DNA from: Nitrospira sp. | GTDB taxonomy: Bacteria; Nitrospirota; Nitrospiria; Nitrospirales; Nitrospiraceae | Assembly (NCBI GenBank): GCA_029194535.1 | Contig: JARFXR010000001.1 | Span: 1,744,721 to 1,808,720, forward strand | Length of the DNA stretch: 64,000 bases | Reading direction: 5' to 3' | Shown: piece by piece, positions 27,623 through 36,579 of the stretch | Layout of the letters: each line of letters begins with the position of its first letter | Position numbering within the stretch: position 1 is the first letter of the stretch | The notes under the pieces: generated by a model | Told to the model about the DNA's origin: nothing | The model's input: the letters and a program-made list of their open reading frames with translations, nothing else | Database searches by the model: none | Position numbers and translations under genes: made by a program

Positions 27623-29111
27623 AGGTCTTCCGGTCTACCTTGACATCGTGGTTCTGATAGCCGCCCCCCAAGGCCTCGATGAGGTCCACCATCGCGACCA
27701 GTTGGTCGCTTTCGAGAATCCTCAGAGCGTATTCCTGCTCGATCACGGGATGGTGGTGCTTCAACAGGTCGCGGTTGTCGTCCAGGCCGCCGACGAGACG
27801 AACCTTGGTCAAGCGCCAATCCCTACCGGCCGACGCCAGGAGTCGTTGATGGGCGGCCACGATATCCCGCGCTGCCTGCCAGGCGCTCAAACTGGCGGCC
27901 ACTTCGCGCATCGCGTCCAACAGTGTTTGGTTGTACAAGTCAACCGCCCCTTCATACTCGGCACGCCGCGCCGCCAACTCGCCGCGCAATCGTCCCCCTT
28001 CAAACCACGGTAGGCGGAGGCCCGGCGCGATGCCATAAGCGAAGCTCTGTCCTGAAAAGAGCAGATTAGCCAGTTGATTCGCACCTTTCGTGAACACCAC
28101 CGCATTGAAGCCGACGAAGCCGGTCAGGTCGATGCTGGGCAAGAACTGAGTCCTGGCCACTTTCTCCCGTTGTGCCGCCGCCTGCGCTCGATAGAGGCTC
28201 GCCGCGAGATCGGGCCGATGCGCCAGCAATCCGATCGGCAGATGCTCGGGCAACGGAATCCCGACTCGAATCGCCGTCGTTGGGATGATCAGCCGTCGGA
28301 CGGCATCCGGGCCGGCGCCGCTGAGTCGGCCCAACAGGTACCGGTGTACATCGAATTGATCACGAACGCCGGCCGCCCGCTTGTTGGCCGCCTCCAGGTC
28401 TACCTCCGCTTGCTGCACCGCCAGCTCATCGTCCAGGCCGAATCGGAATCGAATCTCGACCAGCCGCAGCAGGTCTTGACGGATGCGGACCATCTCTCCG
28501 GCCAGATCCAACTGCTGCTGGAAAGCCAGGGCGCGGAAATAGGCCCGGGCCACAGCGGCGGTCAGGCGGAGCCGCACCTCAGCTCGTTCAGCCTCCTCGG
28601 CGGCGGCTTGTCCCAGCGCCGCATGCAACAAGGCGCGGTTCTTTCCCCAAAAATCGAACTCGTATCGAAAGCTCAGGGGATTGATAATGCCCAACAGCAC
28701 GTTCGCGCCTGAGATCGTTCCATGGCTGAGTGCATCGAAGACCCCGTGTTGCGAGATCCGTTCATTCGTCAGCGACGCGTCGGCGTCTAAAAACGGCAGC
28801 AACCGCGCCCCCTCGACACGTACGATGCTTTGAGCCTCCCGCAACCGCGCAGTTGCAATGTGGAGGTTGGGATTGTCCCTAAGCGCCACCGTCATGATGT
28901 GATTCAGCTCCGGGCTGCCGAACTGTTCCCACCATTGTTCGTCCGGCCAATGGGCCAACCGATCCTTGACTTCCGCGAGCGTTTCCGCCATCCGTGGAGG
29001 TTCCAGAAATTCTGTCTGATGTTCCCGCGGCGGAATCCAGGCGCAACTACTCCAGAACAGCAAGCACACCGAAATGGAAACGAACGCTGTCCGGAGAATG
29101 TGGTGATTCAT
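27612..29111 (-). CDS. Outer-membrane efflux channel, NodT/TolC family lipoprotein
   Basis: The 499-residue protein has a lipoprotein-like signal (ISVCLLFWSSCAW, lipid-modified Cys likely). Two OEP repeats follow, with the usual helical hairpins (LNHIMTVALRDNPNLHIATA; VARAYFRALAFQQQLDLAGE; PIGLLAHRPDLAASLYRAQA). The RPDL motif is typical of NodT-type channels. The ATG at 29111 overlaps the stop of the MFS gene (ATGA); GGAAGAAGT precedes it. It is the outer-membrane part of the tripartite pump encoded here. Confidence 0.92.
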   Translation of the reverse strand: MNHHILRTAFVSISVCLLFWSSCAWIPPREHQTEFLEPPRMAETLAEVKDRLAHWPDEQWWEQFGSPELNHIMTVALRDNPNLHIATARLREAQSIVRVEGARLLPFLDADASLTNERISQHGVFDALSHGTISGANVLLGIINPLSFRYEFDFWGKNRALLHAALGQAAAEEAERAEVRLRLTAAVARAYFRALAFQQQLDLAGEMVRIRQDLLRLVEIRFRFGLDDELAVQQAEVDLEAANKRAAGVRDQFDVHRYLLGRLSGAGPDAVRRLIIPTTAIRVGIPLPEHLPIGLLAHRPDLAASLYRAQAAAQREKVARTQFLPSIDLTGFVGFNAVVFTKGANQLANLLFSGQSFAYGIAPGLRLPWFEGGRLRGELAARRAEYEGAVDLYNQTLLDAMREVAASLSAWQAARDIVAAHQRLLASAGRDWRLTKVRLVGGLDDNRDLLKHHHPVIEQEYALRILESDQLVAMVDLIEALGGGYQNHDVKVDRKTYDQ

Positions 29112-30721
29112 ACTTCTTCCATGAGCTCTTCTGCCTGGCGCCCGCGCCAGTCGTCGCGACCAGTTGTGCCGCCCAAGCGCGTCGGAGCCGCGCACCAAAC
29201 CAGGGCCGTCAACGTCAGAAAAACATATGCGGAGAACAGGAACGCATCGTTCATGGACAAGATGGCGGATTGTTGCTTGATCAATCCGACGAGCTTCGCT
29301 GGAAGCGTCGTCTGATCAAATCCCGTCTCTCGCAGAGCCGCCGCGGCCTCGTGGAGGGGGTCAAAGGACGCCGACACGCGTCCGCCGAAATGATCCGCTA
29401 AATGAAGCTGGTGAAACGGCGTACGACGAAACACGACGACCCCTTGCCCGCTGATGCCCAATCCCCCTGCCGCAATACGGAATAGAGTCGCGGTTTCCGC
29501 CCCTTGGAGAACCTGCTCTTCCGGTACACCATGAAGCGTAAGCATATTCAACGGGATGAAGAACGAACCAAGAAATAGTCCTTCCACCACCATCGGCCAG
29601 AACAACTGATCGAAGGAATGGGACTCGTCGAACAGACCCAGCCAATAGAACGTCCCGGCAAAGCCGAGACAGGTCACGGAGGCGAATATTCGCGCGTCGA
29701 ATCCATGCGAGACGGAGTAGATGTGCGTCAGGACCAGCATCGGTATCCCGAGGAGCATCATCGAGAAGAACTCCTTGCCGGCGAGCCAGGCCGAATAGTC
29801 CAGCAAGATTTGCAATTGGACGACGAACATCGAGAGCAGGCCCTGAAAGCAAAAGAAGCCCGCACAGAGGACCAACGTCCCGATCGCAAAGTTTCGTCGC
29901 CGGAACAGATGGAGATCGACCGCTGGGAACGGCGTTCCGAGCTCCCAGATGATGAAGACCGGAATTGCCGCGACCACGATCGCCAAGACGGTCGCCAGGA
30001 AGGGAGAATCGAACCAATCGAAATCATTCCCCTGGTTGAGAATCGTTTGAATCCCGACGAGCACGACGCCCAACAGGAGGAATCCCACGACATCAAACGG
30101 TGTTTCGCGAGCCTCGTACAAGCGCCCGTACAGCAGGGCGCCCACGATCGCCGCGACGACCAGCCCCGCAACGGCGTCGAGCTGAAACAAGGACCGCCAT
30201 CCGAGCTCGTCCGCAATCCAACCGCCCAATCCAAGGCCGATAGTGAACGGCAGCAGGGCAAAGAATCCCCAGACTCCCAAGCCGACCGATTTGAGTCGGT
30301 CGGGATATTCTTCCAGGAACAGCGACTGCCCGAGCGGCAGAGTGAGGCCGCCCGCGAATCCCAAGACCATCCGGCCTGGCAAAAAGAGCCGGAGGCTCTC
30401 GCTCAGGGCGCAGGCCAGGGACGCGTCCGCGAACACGATGAAAGCGACGACATAGGCCCGGAGGTCCCCGTACCGTTGCGCGAGCCATCGCGCGGGCGGG
30501 AATCCCAACGCTAGCGCGATCATGAAATCCGTGGTGGCCCAGGACGCGAAGCTGGTCGAAACACCTTCAAGATCCCCCGCCGTATGGGGCGACAAGGCGG
30601 TGTAGGCTCCGGCATTGAACAGCACCACCATATGCCCCGACCCCAGCATCATGTTGAAGACAGTGAACCGCCACCCTCGTAAGCGCTCGCGTCCTTGAAG
30701 AGTCATGGATTCCTCTTCCAT
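29108..30721 (-). CDS. DHA2/EmrB-type MFS multidrug transporter
   Basis: The ~537-residue protein has about 14 membrane helices. The family arrangement is clear: SFASWATTDFMIALALGFPP, WLAQRYGDLRAYV (motif A-like), LFLPGRMVLGFAGGLTLPLG (motif C region) and LDLHLFRRRNF-type loop (VDLHLFRRRNFAIG). It is a proton-driven exporter. Starts at 30796, 30721 and 30706 are all in frame; 30721 is taken as a compromise, and 30706 (MTLQGRER) is equally possible. It heads the operon and lacks a MarR/TetR repressor beside it. Substrate unknown. Confidence 0.9.
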   Translation of the reverse strand: MEEESMTLQGRERLRGWRFTVFNMMLGSGHMVVLFNAGAYTALSPHTAGDLEGVSTSFASWATTDFMIALALGFPPARWLAQRYGDLRAYVVAFIVFADASLACALSESLRLFLPGRMVLGFAGGLTLPLGQSLFLEEYPDRLKSVGLGVWGFFALLPFTIGLGLGGWIADELGWRSLFQLDAVAGLVVAAIVGALLYGRLYEARETPFDVVGFLLLGVVLVGIQTILNQGNDFDWFDSPFLATVLAIVVAAIPVFIIWELGTPFPAVDLHLFRRRNFAIGTLVLCAGFFCFQGLLSMFVVQLQILLDYSAWLAGKEFFSMMLLGIPMLVLTHIYSVSHGFDARIFASVTCLGFAGTFYWLGLFDESHSFDQLFWPMVVEGLFLGSFFIPLNMLTLHGVPEEQVLQGAETATLFRIAAGGLGISGQGVVVFRRTPFHQLHLADHFGGRVSASFDPLHEAAAALRETGFDQTTLPAKLVGLIKQQSAILSMNDAFLFSAYVFLTLTALVWCAAPTRLGGTTGRDDWRGRQAEELMEEV

Positions 30722-30826
30722 CGGTCTATCTTCATCCGATATGGCGATGCTGCGGACGCCGCGGCGCCGAGGATGGTGGAGAAGCCTTTCCTCCATCTTG
30801 CCCCGCCGTCATCTACGCATGACATC

Positions 30827-31987
30827 TCAAGATGCAGGATCATGAGCAAGCTCATGCTTCATGACTTCCTCCATGAGGAGATGAAGATGCTCGTTCATGA
30901 GATTCACATCGGCCTCCAGGAGATCCAACATGGAGGCGCGGGCGCGCAGGTCTTCGATCTCATAAGTTCCTCCCGAGCCGAACAGGAGCGCAATCCGTTG
31001 CTGCTCCTCATCCGACCCCGGCGTGCCGAGCCGGCCGTCCTCGTACCATCGCGAGATCAGCGTCTCCCGAAACGATCGACCTTCGGGATCGTCGGCGAAC
31101 GGCCGGTTCAGAAACCGCCAGACCGAAGCGGGCATCAACGCGGACTGATCGGGACCTTCCCAGACCTCCTTCAACAGATTACGGGAATGCCGGAATTCAT
31201 GTTCCCCTCCGGTGAAGGCCGCCGCCACACCGAACACGGTGGCAATCGTGCCGCCGAAAATGTCGCTCGCGGCGACCGCGGTTTCCTGTAATGCGAGCCC
31301 GAAGGCGCCGGCCAAGATGCCCACCGCTGCATCTCCGACGATCGCGATCAACGTCCGATATCGGATCTTTTGGTCACGGACTTCCTGCAGACGATCCGCC
31401 AACTGGTCGGCCCGTTCCTCTTCGCAGTCGACTTCCGCCGCCGTGCGGGCGACTTCGAGAATGGCCATGACGATGCGATCGGACAGTTGCTGGCGCACCC
31501 GAAGGAGCCGGACCGCGGCCCCTTCCGCATTCCGGGCGTCCTCCTCCGTCAGCCTCGGAAGCTGCGCCACGAGATTTCTGGCTCCGATGGTCTCGGCGAT
31601 GTCCAAGGCCTGAGGAGAAAATCCGCTTGGCTCAAGCAACGTGGCCTCGTTGAGGATCTTAGACATGGTGCGGTCCACCGCATCGCGGACGATGGCTCGG
31701 CCCGTCGTCGCTTGAGACACCTGAGGCGGATCGCAGCGACGTTCGCTGGCGGCCAGTTTCATGAGGGTGTCCGGGGATTGATCTCGATGAGCCGCACATC
31801 CGGCCAAAAAGCACAGAATACCCACGAAGGCGAACATTCCCTTCGCAAGTCTTTCATGCCACCCTTCAAGCACATCGTTGGTTTGGGCATCGTCGGATGA
31901 ATCGACCAGGAATTGACTCGTTCCGACCCGGTCCCGTCGCATAAATCTCCCGCACTTCTTAATCAGTTCTTCGTGTCTACGATTCAT
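30827..31987 (-). CDS. Large helical lipoprotein-like membrane protein
   Basis: From the ATG at 31987 the protein has 386 residues. An internal lipobox-type signal (MFAFVGILCFLAGCAAHRDQ) begins at an ATG at 31837, which may be the real start (336 residues, lipid-modified Cys). The centre is alpha-helical and charged; a pair of hydrophobic segments (TLIAIVGDAAVGILAGAFGL; ASDIFGGTIATVFGVAAAF) lies near the middle. It ends with a His/Glu-rich tail. It sits 106 bp upstream of the efflux operon on the same strand. Family not recognised. Confidence 0.6.
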   Translation of the reverse strand: MNRRHEELIKKCGRFMRRDRVGTSQFLVDSSDDAQTNDVLEGWHERLAKGMFAFVGILCFLAGCAAHRDQSPDTLMKLAASERRCDPPQVSQATTGRAIVRDAVDRTMSKILNEATLLEPSGFSPQALDIAETIGARNLVAQLPRLTEEDARNAEGAAVRLLRVRQQLSDRIVMAILEVARTAAEVDCEEERADQLADRLQEVRDQKIRYRTLIAIVGDAAVGILAGAFGLALQETAVAASDIFGGTIATVFGVAAAFTGGEHEFRHSRNLLKEVWEGPDQSALMPASVWRFLNRPFADDPEGRSFRETLISRWYEDGRLGTPGSDEEQQRIALLFGSGGTYEIEDLRARASMLDLLEADVNLMNEHLHLLMEEVMKHELAHDPAS

Positions 31988-32512
31988 GAGATATCCTATA
32001 GTTTGGTCGCGGCGGCTGGATGAAGAGGAGCAGAACGACGGCGAGCATCTGTGCACCAAGGGAAAATGCCACGAGCATCGGTACCGACAGATCGTACAGC
32101 CATCCCATGGTCGCGCTCCCCAAGAACCAGAAGATACCGAATCCGGTATTGAACACACCGTAGGCGGAACCGCGTCGGTCCGCCGACACCATGCCGGCTA
32201 TCGCGGCCCTCATGATCGAGTCCTGAGCGCCCATGCCGATCCCCCACAGCACCATGCCCGTCGAAGACCATACCCGATCAGTTCGCCGAATCCTGCAACC
32301 GTTCCCACAATGGTGCCGCTCGCTCCGAGGAGCGCCAGATAGGGACCGGTAATGCTTCGGGCCGCTTCGTAGGTCATGTCTGCAAACAGGCTGACGATCC
32401 CGATGAGGACGACAAACTTCAAACCGGCGGCCGGAGACGTGGCCGTCAGAAGATTGATGCGCAGCGCACGCTCCCTTGCGCCATCCATGATTCCTTTCTC
32501 GAGAAAGGCCAT
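31977..32512 (-). pseudogene. MFS transporter with large internal deletion and frame change
   Basis: The ATG at 32512 opens an N-terminal MFS segment (GLKFVVLIGIVSLFADMTYE; TVAGFGELIGYGL). At about 32265 similarity jumps, in another frame, to the last helices (TGMVLWGIGMGAQDSIMRAA; RRGSAYGVFNTGFGIFWFLG). The family is ~400 residues, so about 200 central residues are missing. The stop at 31977 overlaps the start of the next gene. It cannot make a functional transporter. The ORF parts are well preserved, so the deletion is recent. Confidence 0.8.
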
Positions 32513-32569
32513 GTTCGGGCTCCTTTCCCCGCGAACCGAGTCGCAGCACGCGCATTCAACTGCCGGCGA

Positions 32570-33850
32570 TTAATAGCGTGCCAGCGGATTTTCAAAGCAG
32601 GCGGTCTCTCCCATTTCGGCTTCGATCTCCAGCAAGCGGTTATACTTCGCGATGCGCTCGGAACGACAAGCCGATCCCGCCTTGATTTGTCCGCTGCCCA
32701 TTGCCACGGCGAAGTCGGCCAGGAACGAATCCTCGGTCTCGCCTGATCGATGTGAGACGACGACATTCCACCCGGCCTTTCGACAAAGCGCCACCGCTTC
32801 CACGGCCTCCGTCACCGTCCCGATTTGATTGAGCTTGATCAGCGCTGCAGTGGTGGTTCGTTCCTGAATACCCCGCGCAAGAAAGCGCGTGTTGGTCACA
32901 TAGATGTCATCGCCGACGATCTGGAGACGATTCCCGAGCGCCGCAGTCTGGACGCGGAAGCCGTCCCAGTCGGTCTCTGCGAGCCCATCTTCGATGGAGA
33001 CGATGGGATACCGTGCGATCCATTGTTCGTAAAGCGCCGTCATCTCGGCGCTCGTCCTCGCCCCGCTTCCGGACTTCGACAGAACATAGTGTGATCCATC
33101 GAAAAAGGAGCTCGCGGCCGGGTCCAATGCGATCGCGACGTCCCGTCCTGGCCTGTAGCCGGCGGACTCGATCGACTCGACGATTAGCTCGCAGGCTTCG
33201 TCATGACCCCCGAGCGCCGGCGCAAAGCCACCCTCGTCGCCGACGGCAGTTGAATATCCCTTCGTCTTCAACGTTCGCTTGAGAGCGTGGAAGGTCTCCG
33301 TACCGTATCGCAGGGCCTCAGCAAAGGTAGGCGCTCCGACCGGCATGACCATGAACTCCTGGAAATCGAGGGTATTATCGGCATGCCGCCCTCCGTTGAG
33401 TATGTTCATCATCGGAACCGGCAGCGGTCCTGGTTTCTGGCCGGATAGATACAGGTACAGCGGCAGACCCGTAGCCTCCGAACCGGCCCTGGCGACCGCC
33501 ATCGATACCCCGAGCGTCGCATTAGCCCCGAGGTTGGATTTCGCCTGCGTACCGTCCAATTCTTGAAGTAAATGGTCGATATCGGCTTGACTGGTCGGGT
33601 CGCGGCCGATGAGGTGTGGGGCAATCCGCTCATTGACATGCGCAACCGCCCTGAGCACGCCCTTACCTCCGTACCGCGCCATATCTCCGTCTCTGAGTTC
33701 GACCGCTTCGTGCAGTCCTGTGGATGCCCCTGAAGGGACCGAGGCGGTCAGGACTCTACCGCTGTTCAGCCCGATGATGACCCGAAGGGTCGGAGTCCCG
33801 CGGGAGTCGAGTATCTCCAGCGCGTGGACACTCTTGATGCGATTTCTCAT
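32570..33850 (-). CDS. eno: Enolase
   Basis: The 426-residue glycolytic enzyme converts 2-phosphoglycerate to phosphoenolpyruvate in the cytoplasm. Seen: ALEILDSRGTPTL, PSGASTGLHEA, NILNGGRHADNTLDFQEFM, AVGDEGGFAP, DPAASSFFDG, SIEDGLAETDWDGF, VGDDIYVTN, the catalytic Lys in LIKLNQIGTVTE and SHRSGETEDSFLAD. The C-terminal GSACRSERIAKYNRLLEIE replaces the usual GS(L/P)(S/C)R(T/S)(D/E)R. The ATG at 33850 follows AAGGAGCGGTC; it overlaps the stop of an antiporter remnant. Slight departures at usually invariant places (TPTL, ACRSER) suggest a second or divergent enolase. Confidence 0.93.
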   Translation of the reverse strand: MRNRIKSVHALEILDSRGTPTLRVIIGLNSGRVLTASVPSGASTGLHEAVELRDGDMARYGGKGVLRAVAHVNERIAPHLIGRDPTSQADIDHLLQELDGTQAKSNLGANATLGVSMAVARAGSEATGLPLYLYLSGQKPGPLPVPMMNILNGGRHADNTLDFQEFMVMPVGAPTFAEALRYGTETFHALKRTLKTKGYSTAVGDEGGFAPALGGHDEACELIVESIESAGYRPGRDVAIALDPAASSFFDGSHYVLSKSGSGARTSAEMTALYEQWIARYPIVSIEDGLAETDWDGFRVQTAALGNRLQIVGDDIYVTNTRFLARGIQERTTTAALIKLNQIGTVTEAVEAVALCRKAGWNVVVSHRSGETEDSFLADFAVAMGSGQIKAGSACRSERIAKYNRLLEIEAEMGETACFENPLARY

Positions 33851-34080
33851 GACCGCTCCTTCCTTCGCGACAGGCACCCACCCGCCAGCAAGTCGATCCA
33901 TGTGGTGGCGTGCGGATCCATCAGATTGCCCAGATTGCCGGCGGCGATCCCGACGCAAATCTCAAACAGCGCCACCGGCCCGCCGAGCCGGACCGACAGA
34001 AGCGAAACTACCAGGGCCATGCCGATCCATAGTAGTGCTGCGGCCTGCGAGGTTAGTTCCGTCTTCCGTCTCCAATTCGA
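33847..34080 (-). pseudogene. N-terminal fragment of a CPA2/Kef-type cation-proton antiporter
   Basis: In the frame ending TGA at 33849-33847 the sequence reads TSQAAALLWIGMALVVSLLS, VRLGGPVALFEICVGIAAGN and TTWIDLLAGG, the first two helices of a Kef/NapA-type antiporter. It then breaks into CLSRRKERS and the stop, which overlaps the enolase ATG. Nothing of the remaining ~350 residues is present. Its own start is not visible: it begins where the PepSY-like frame loses similarity (~34060). Probably a deletion scar. Confidence 0.65.
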
Positions 34081-34249
34081 TCTCGCTGATGCGGGCGTTC
34101 GGGAACTGGGTCAGCACGATACGAACGGCTTCCTGCATGCCTACGACGGGGGTTCGCTCTTCTCCGAAACCGACCCCAAACATGCCGATGCCAAAGAGAA
34201 TCAATATCGCCGCTAAAGTAACGGCCAGTATGACGGTTCTGAGATCCAT
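33962..34249 (-). pseudogene. Truncated PepSY-like membrane-anchored protein
   Basis: After a strong RBS (AAAGGAGGACATG) the protein has a membrane anchor (TVILAVTLAAILILFGIGMF) and one half of a PepSY unit (MQEAVRIVLTQFPNARISEI, ELETEDG). From about 34060 the frame enters the antisense-free remainder of the antiporter fragment and continues as unrelated NLAGRSTTMDRHG... . The second half of PepSY (strands after the acidic turn) is missing. Two gene fragments are thus joined head to tail. Confidence 0.55.
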
Positions 34250-34416
34250 CATGTCCTCCTTTCTGATCCGTCAAACTCGCATCGGTGCGCTAGAACTACA
34301 TGGCAGCACCTGGAACTGTGCCCGACGTTATGACATGCGCGAACAGAGGCCTCGCCAGTGGTAACGCGAACTCAGGTGTTAAGGTAGGAGGGGCGGCGAG
34401 TAGCGCTGCAGGCCCA

Positions 34417-34453
34417 ATAAAAAACTCCTACCAGATTGTTTCCAGTAGGAGTT
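34417..34453 (-). terminator. Intrinsic terminator (minus strand)
   Basis: AACTCCTAC (34423-34431) and GTAGGAGTT (34445-34453) pair perfectly. On the minus strand the hairpin is followed by TTTTTATT, a proper U-tract. It would end transcription from the small gene at 34620-34790. Confidence 0.7.
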
Positions 34454-34619
34454 ATCAGTCCTGCGATGTCGAAGGAGGACGGTTCGCGGTGAACTCCATC
34501 ACCCTGCTCTATCTTTTCGAAGAATCTTGCTTGATCAGGTCGTCAGGAAAGATGCCTCCCGATTGTGGATCTCCATCCTCGCATAGTGAGTTTGCAGGCA
34601 ATCCTCGTACCATGTCACT

Positions 34620-34790
34620 TTACTTGTAAAGCGTCTGGTTACGCACATCCGGGACGAGAACTGTGTCAACTTGCACAGTGCCGGCCGTGCGGAGCCGCTC
34701 GATTTTCTTGGAATGCCCTGGCTCGACTTCTTCGCCATACGTATGGTTCGAATTAAGGACGAAATGCTCGCATATCAACAGTGCTGTCAT
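34620..34790 (-). CDS. Small hypothetical protein
   Basis: The 56-residue frame starts with an ATG 7-10 bases after AAAGGAGAGAAG and ends 170 bp before a clear terminator on the same strand. The protein begins TALLICEHFVLNSNHTYGEE and has no motif, membrane segment or signal. Position, RBS and terminator support expression; a role is unknown. Confidence 0.45.
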   Translation of the reverse strand: MTALLICEHFVLNSNHTYGEEVEPGHSKKIERLRTAGTVQVDTVLVPDVRNQTLYK

Positions 34791-34967
34791 TCGTCTTCTC
34801 TCCTTTCTGCGCGATCGGGCGACGGATGCCGGGTAGGAGCACGCACCGAAAATGCGACACAATCAGTAAGGGGGAAAGGTCTATACCCCGACGACTGCAT
34901 GGGTTTCCGTTGGGGACTACAGCTATCACATCATCAATTGAGGTAATGGTCTGGCTCAAGTGTTTCA

Positions 34968-35156
34968 TGGCGATGCAACTACCAGGCGTTCATCGCGCTA
35001 CTGGATGACGCATCCCAAAGGACGCCGATGCGTGTGCCGGGATATTGTCTGATCCCAAATCATTTCCATCCCGCCCTGTGGCTCTACCGCGATGGAGATC
35101 TGAGTCTCTGGATGCCGTGGCTATTGACGACGCATTTGCGCCGCTATCACCGGTGA
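34968..35156 (+). pseudogene. Relic of a REP-associated tyrosine transposase (Y1/IS200-like)
   Basis: One frame reads QAFIALLDDASQRTP, then MRVPGYCLIPNHFHPALWLY, RDGDLSLWMPWLLTTHLRRY and HR before a stop. This is the core of RAYT transposases with the HUH motif (here HFH in NHFHPA). The N-terminus and the Tyr-containing C-terminus are lost. Such enzymes mobilise short palindromic repeats, several of which are found at 43-55 kb in this window. Confidence 0.75.
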
Positions 35157-35233
35157 TATGACTTCAGTGGCCAGATGGACGGGTTATTAGCAAAAGGCTG
35201 GGATGGGTAGAGATTTCTCTTGCCTGGTGAGAC

Positions 35234-35338
35234 GTGAACAAAGAAGAAGGCATTGAACAGCAAATCGAGAACCTTTCTCCCGATGATCTCGACGCCCGGC
35301 GAAGCATCGAATGGACAATGTCCGTTCTCCGACCATAA
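35234..35338 (+). pseudogene. Remnant of an antitoxin gene (related to the one at 49615)
   Basis: GTG 35234 opens NKEEGIEQQIENLSPDDLDA, matching the first 25 residues of the antitoxin at 49615 (SIEQQIEKLSPDELAA). It then drifts and stops after 34 residues. No toxin of the matching type follows. Confidence 0.6.
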
Positions 35339-35380
35339 CTCAAGTGAAGCGCGAAGATCGTATCCGACAGCGTGAAGCTG

Positions 35381-35524
35381 ATGGCTGTATATTGGTTTCG
35401 CCACAGCGGGAGGCACGATTTGTATCACGACCCCATCACGAAAGTTTCCCAGTCCGTCTCTTGCCATACCGAGACCAACGAACATCTCGCCAAACGGATC
35501 ATCAAGATGTTGAAAAAGTCCTAA
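35381..35524 (+). pseudogene. Truncated HicA-type mRNA interferase
   Basis: The 47-codon frame carries the C-terminal half of HicA: HSGRHDLYHDPITKVSQSVS, CHTETNEHLAKRIIKMLKKS, where intact family members have a His-containing GRHDLYxHP core and end in the KKII helix. The N-terminal strand is in another frame upstream. No HicB gene is adjacent; it is dead or a small peptide. Confidence 0.6.
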
Positions 35525-35754
35525 ACTAGGTCGACCCATCACGCGCCGCGAGATGGTTCCGGGTGACGGTTGATCTTCCATCGCCTGAATCCTTTTAGCC
35601 CTCCCCCTAGTACCTCATAAGATTCAAGGGCAGCATCGTGTTCGGCATTCTTAATCAATACCTGCTTGATATTGTGGTCTTTCCCGGACGAGCACCCTGG
35701 GTATGCCACTTGCTCACTATCTAGCTGTACCGTTGCAAGATGTGAGGAAGCTCT

Positions 35755-36579
35755 GTGTCACCGATGAGCTTCAGTCTCCTCGTAACCGTGCTGGCGTCAT
35801 GCTTATCAATGATTGGCTGTGAAGCCAGCACCAGCCGACTCCCAGTGTACGCCCGAACCTCTTCGCACGGCCTCAGCTCGGCTAGTGATCCACCTGAGAG
35901 CAATGCGCAGATCAAACAAAAATGGCCAGGCTGGCTCGTTCTCTCGAAGGAAATGAATCGCCACATGGATCGAGTAAGCCTTGAGTTAGAGTTTGGCTTA
36001 CATGATCAGCATGGCTTGACGGTTCAGAAATCCCCCTCGCTCTACTTCTATCACGACGGGTTAGGCGCCTGGTCCCAGTTCATCTCTGTTCGGTTTATCT
36101 TGACAGATGGACGTTCAGGGCAGCCACTGGCTGAACTTCCTTTGCAGCTCTCGGGGTACCCGGGCCTCCAGCGGATTAACCTGGCAGACTATGGCATCGA
36201 GCTCAAGTCAGAAACACGCTATCAATGGTCAATATCAGGAATTGTGAACTGGGAATTGGCCTTGTCCAAAGAGATAACAGGACCGATGCTAGGAGCAATG
36301 CTAAGGGTCGCAATGGTCGCAGGAGGAGACATTGTACGTATTTCTCCGAAGTACCTGGATGACTATGGTGGGCCGTGTACGCATGACCACGTTCGAGTGC
36401 TTAGGAAAGCCGGATTGTGGTACGACGCGTTTGACTGTGCGAATGAACTCATCGAGGCCAGTCCAGATGGCATGGATCTTCGCGACATGAGGGACGAACT
36501 TCTTGGGAGGTGTCGTGCCCCCTATGACCGAATGCCACTATTGGGTTGTTGGAACCGTGAATGGAATTGGCTTGAATGA
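35755..36579 (+). CDS. DUF928-domain lipoprotein
   Basis: The 274-residue protein starts with a lipoprotein signal (SLLVTVLASCLSMIGCEAS, lipobox SMIGC). A DUF928-type domain follows: SVRFILTDGRSGQPLAELPL, GLQRINLADYGIELKSETRY, QWSISGIVNWE, and the GLWYDAFDCANELIEASPDG helix typical of the C-terminus. GTG 35755 follows GAGGAAG; an ATG at 35764 is close. DUF928 proteins are outer-membrane or periplasmic proteins of unknown role, often near CHAT/caspase-like genes; none was seen here. Confidence 0.7.
   Translation: MSPMSFSLLVTVLASCLSMIGCEASTSRLPVYARTSSHGLSSASDPPESNAQIKQKWPGWLVLSKEMNRHMDRVSLELEFGLHDQHGLTVQKSPSLYFYHDGLGAWSQFISVRFILTDGRSGQPLAELPLQLSGYPGLQRINLADYGIELKSETRYQWSISGIVNWELALSKEITGPMLGAMLRVAMVAGGDIVRISPKYLDDYGGPCTHDHVRVLRKAGLWYDAFDCANELIEASPDGMDLRDMRDELLGRCRAPYDRMPLLGCWNREWNWLE

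Noticed and set aside
29618-30514. 298-codon plus-strand frame in the MFS gene
   Set aside because: Gln/Arg/Glu-rich antisense of membrane helices, no RBS.
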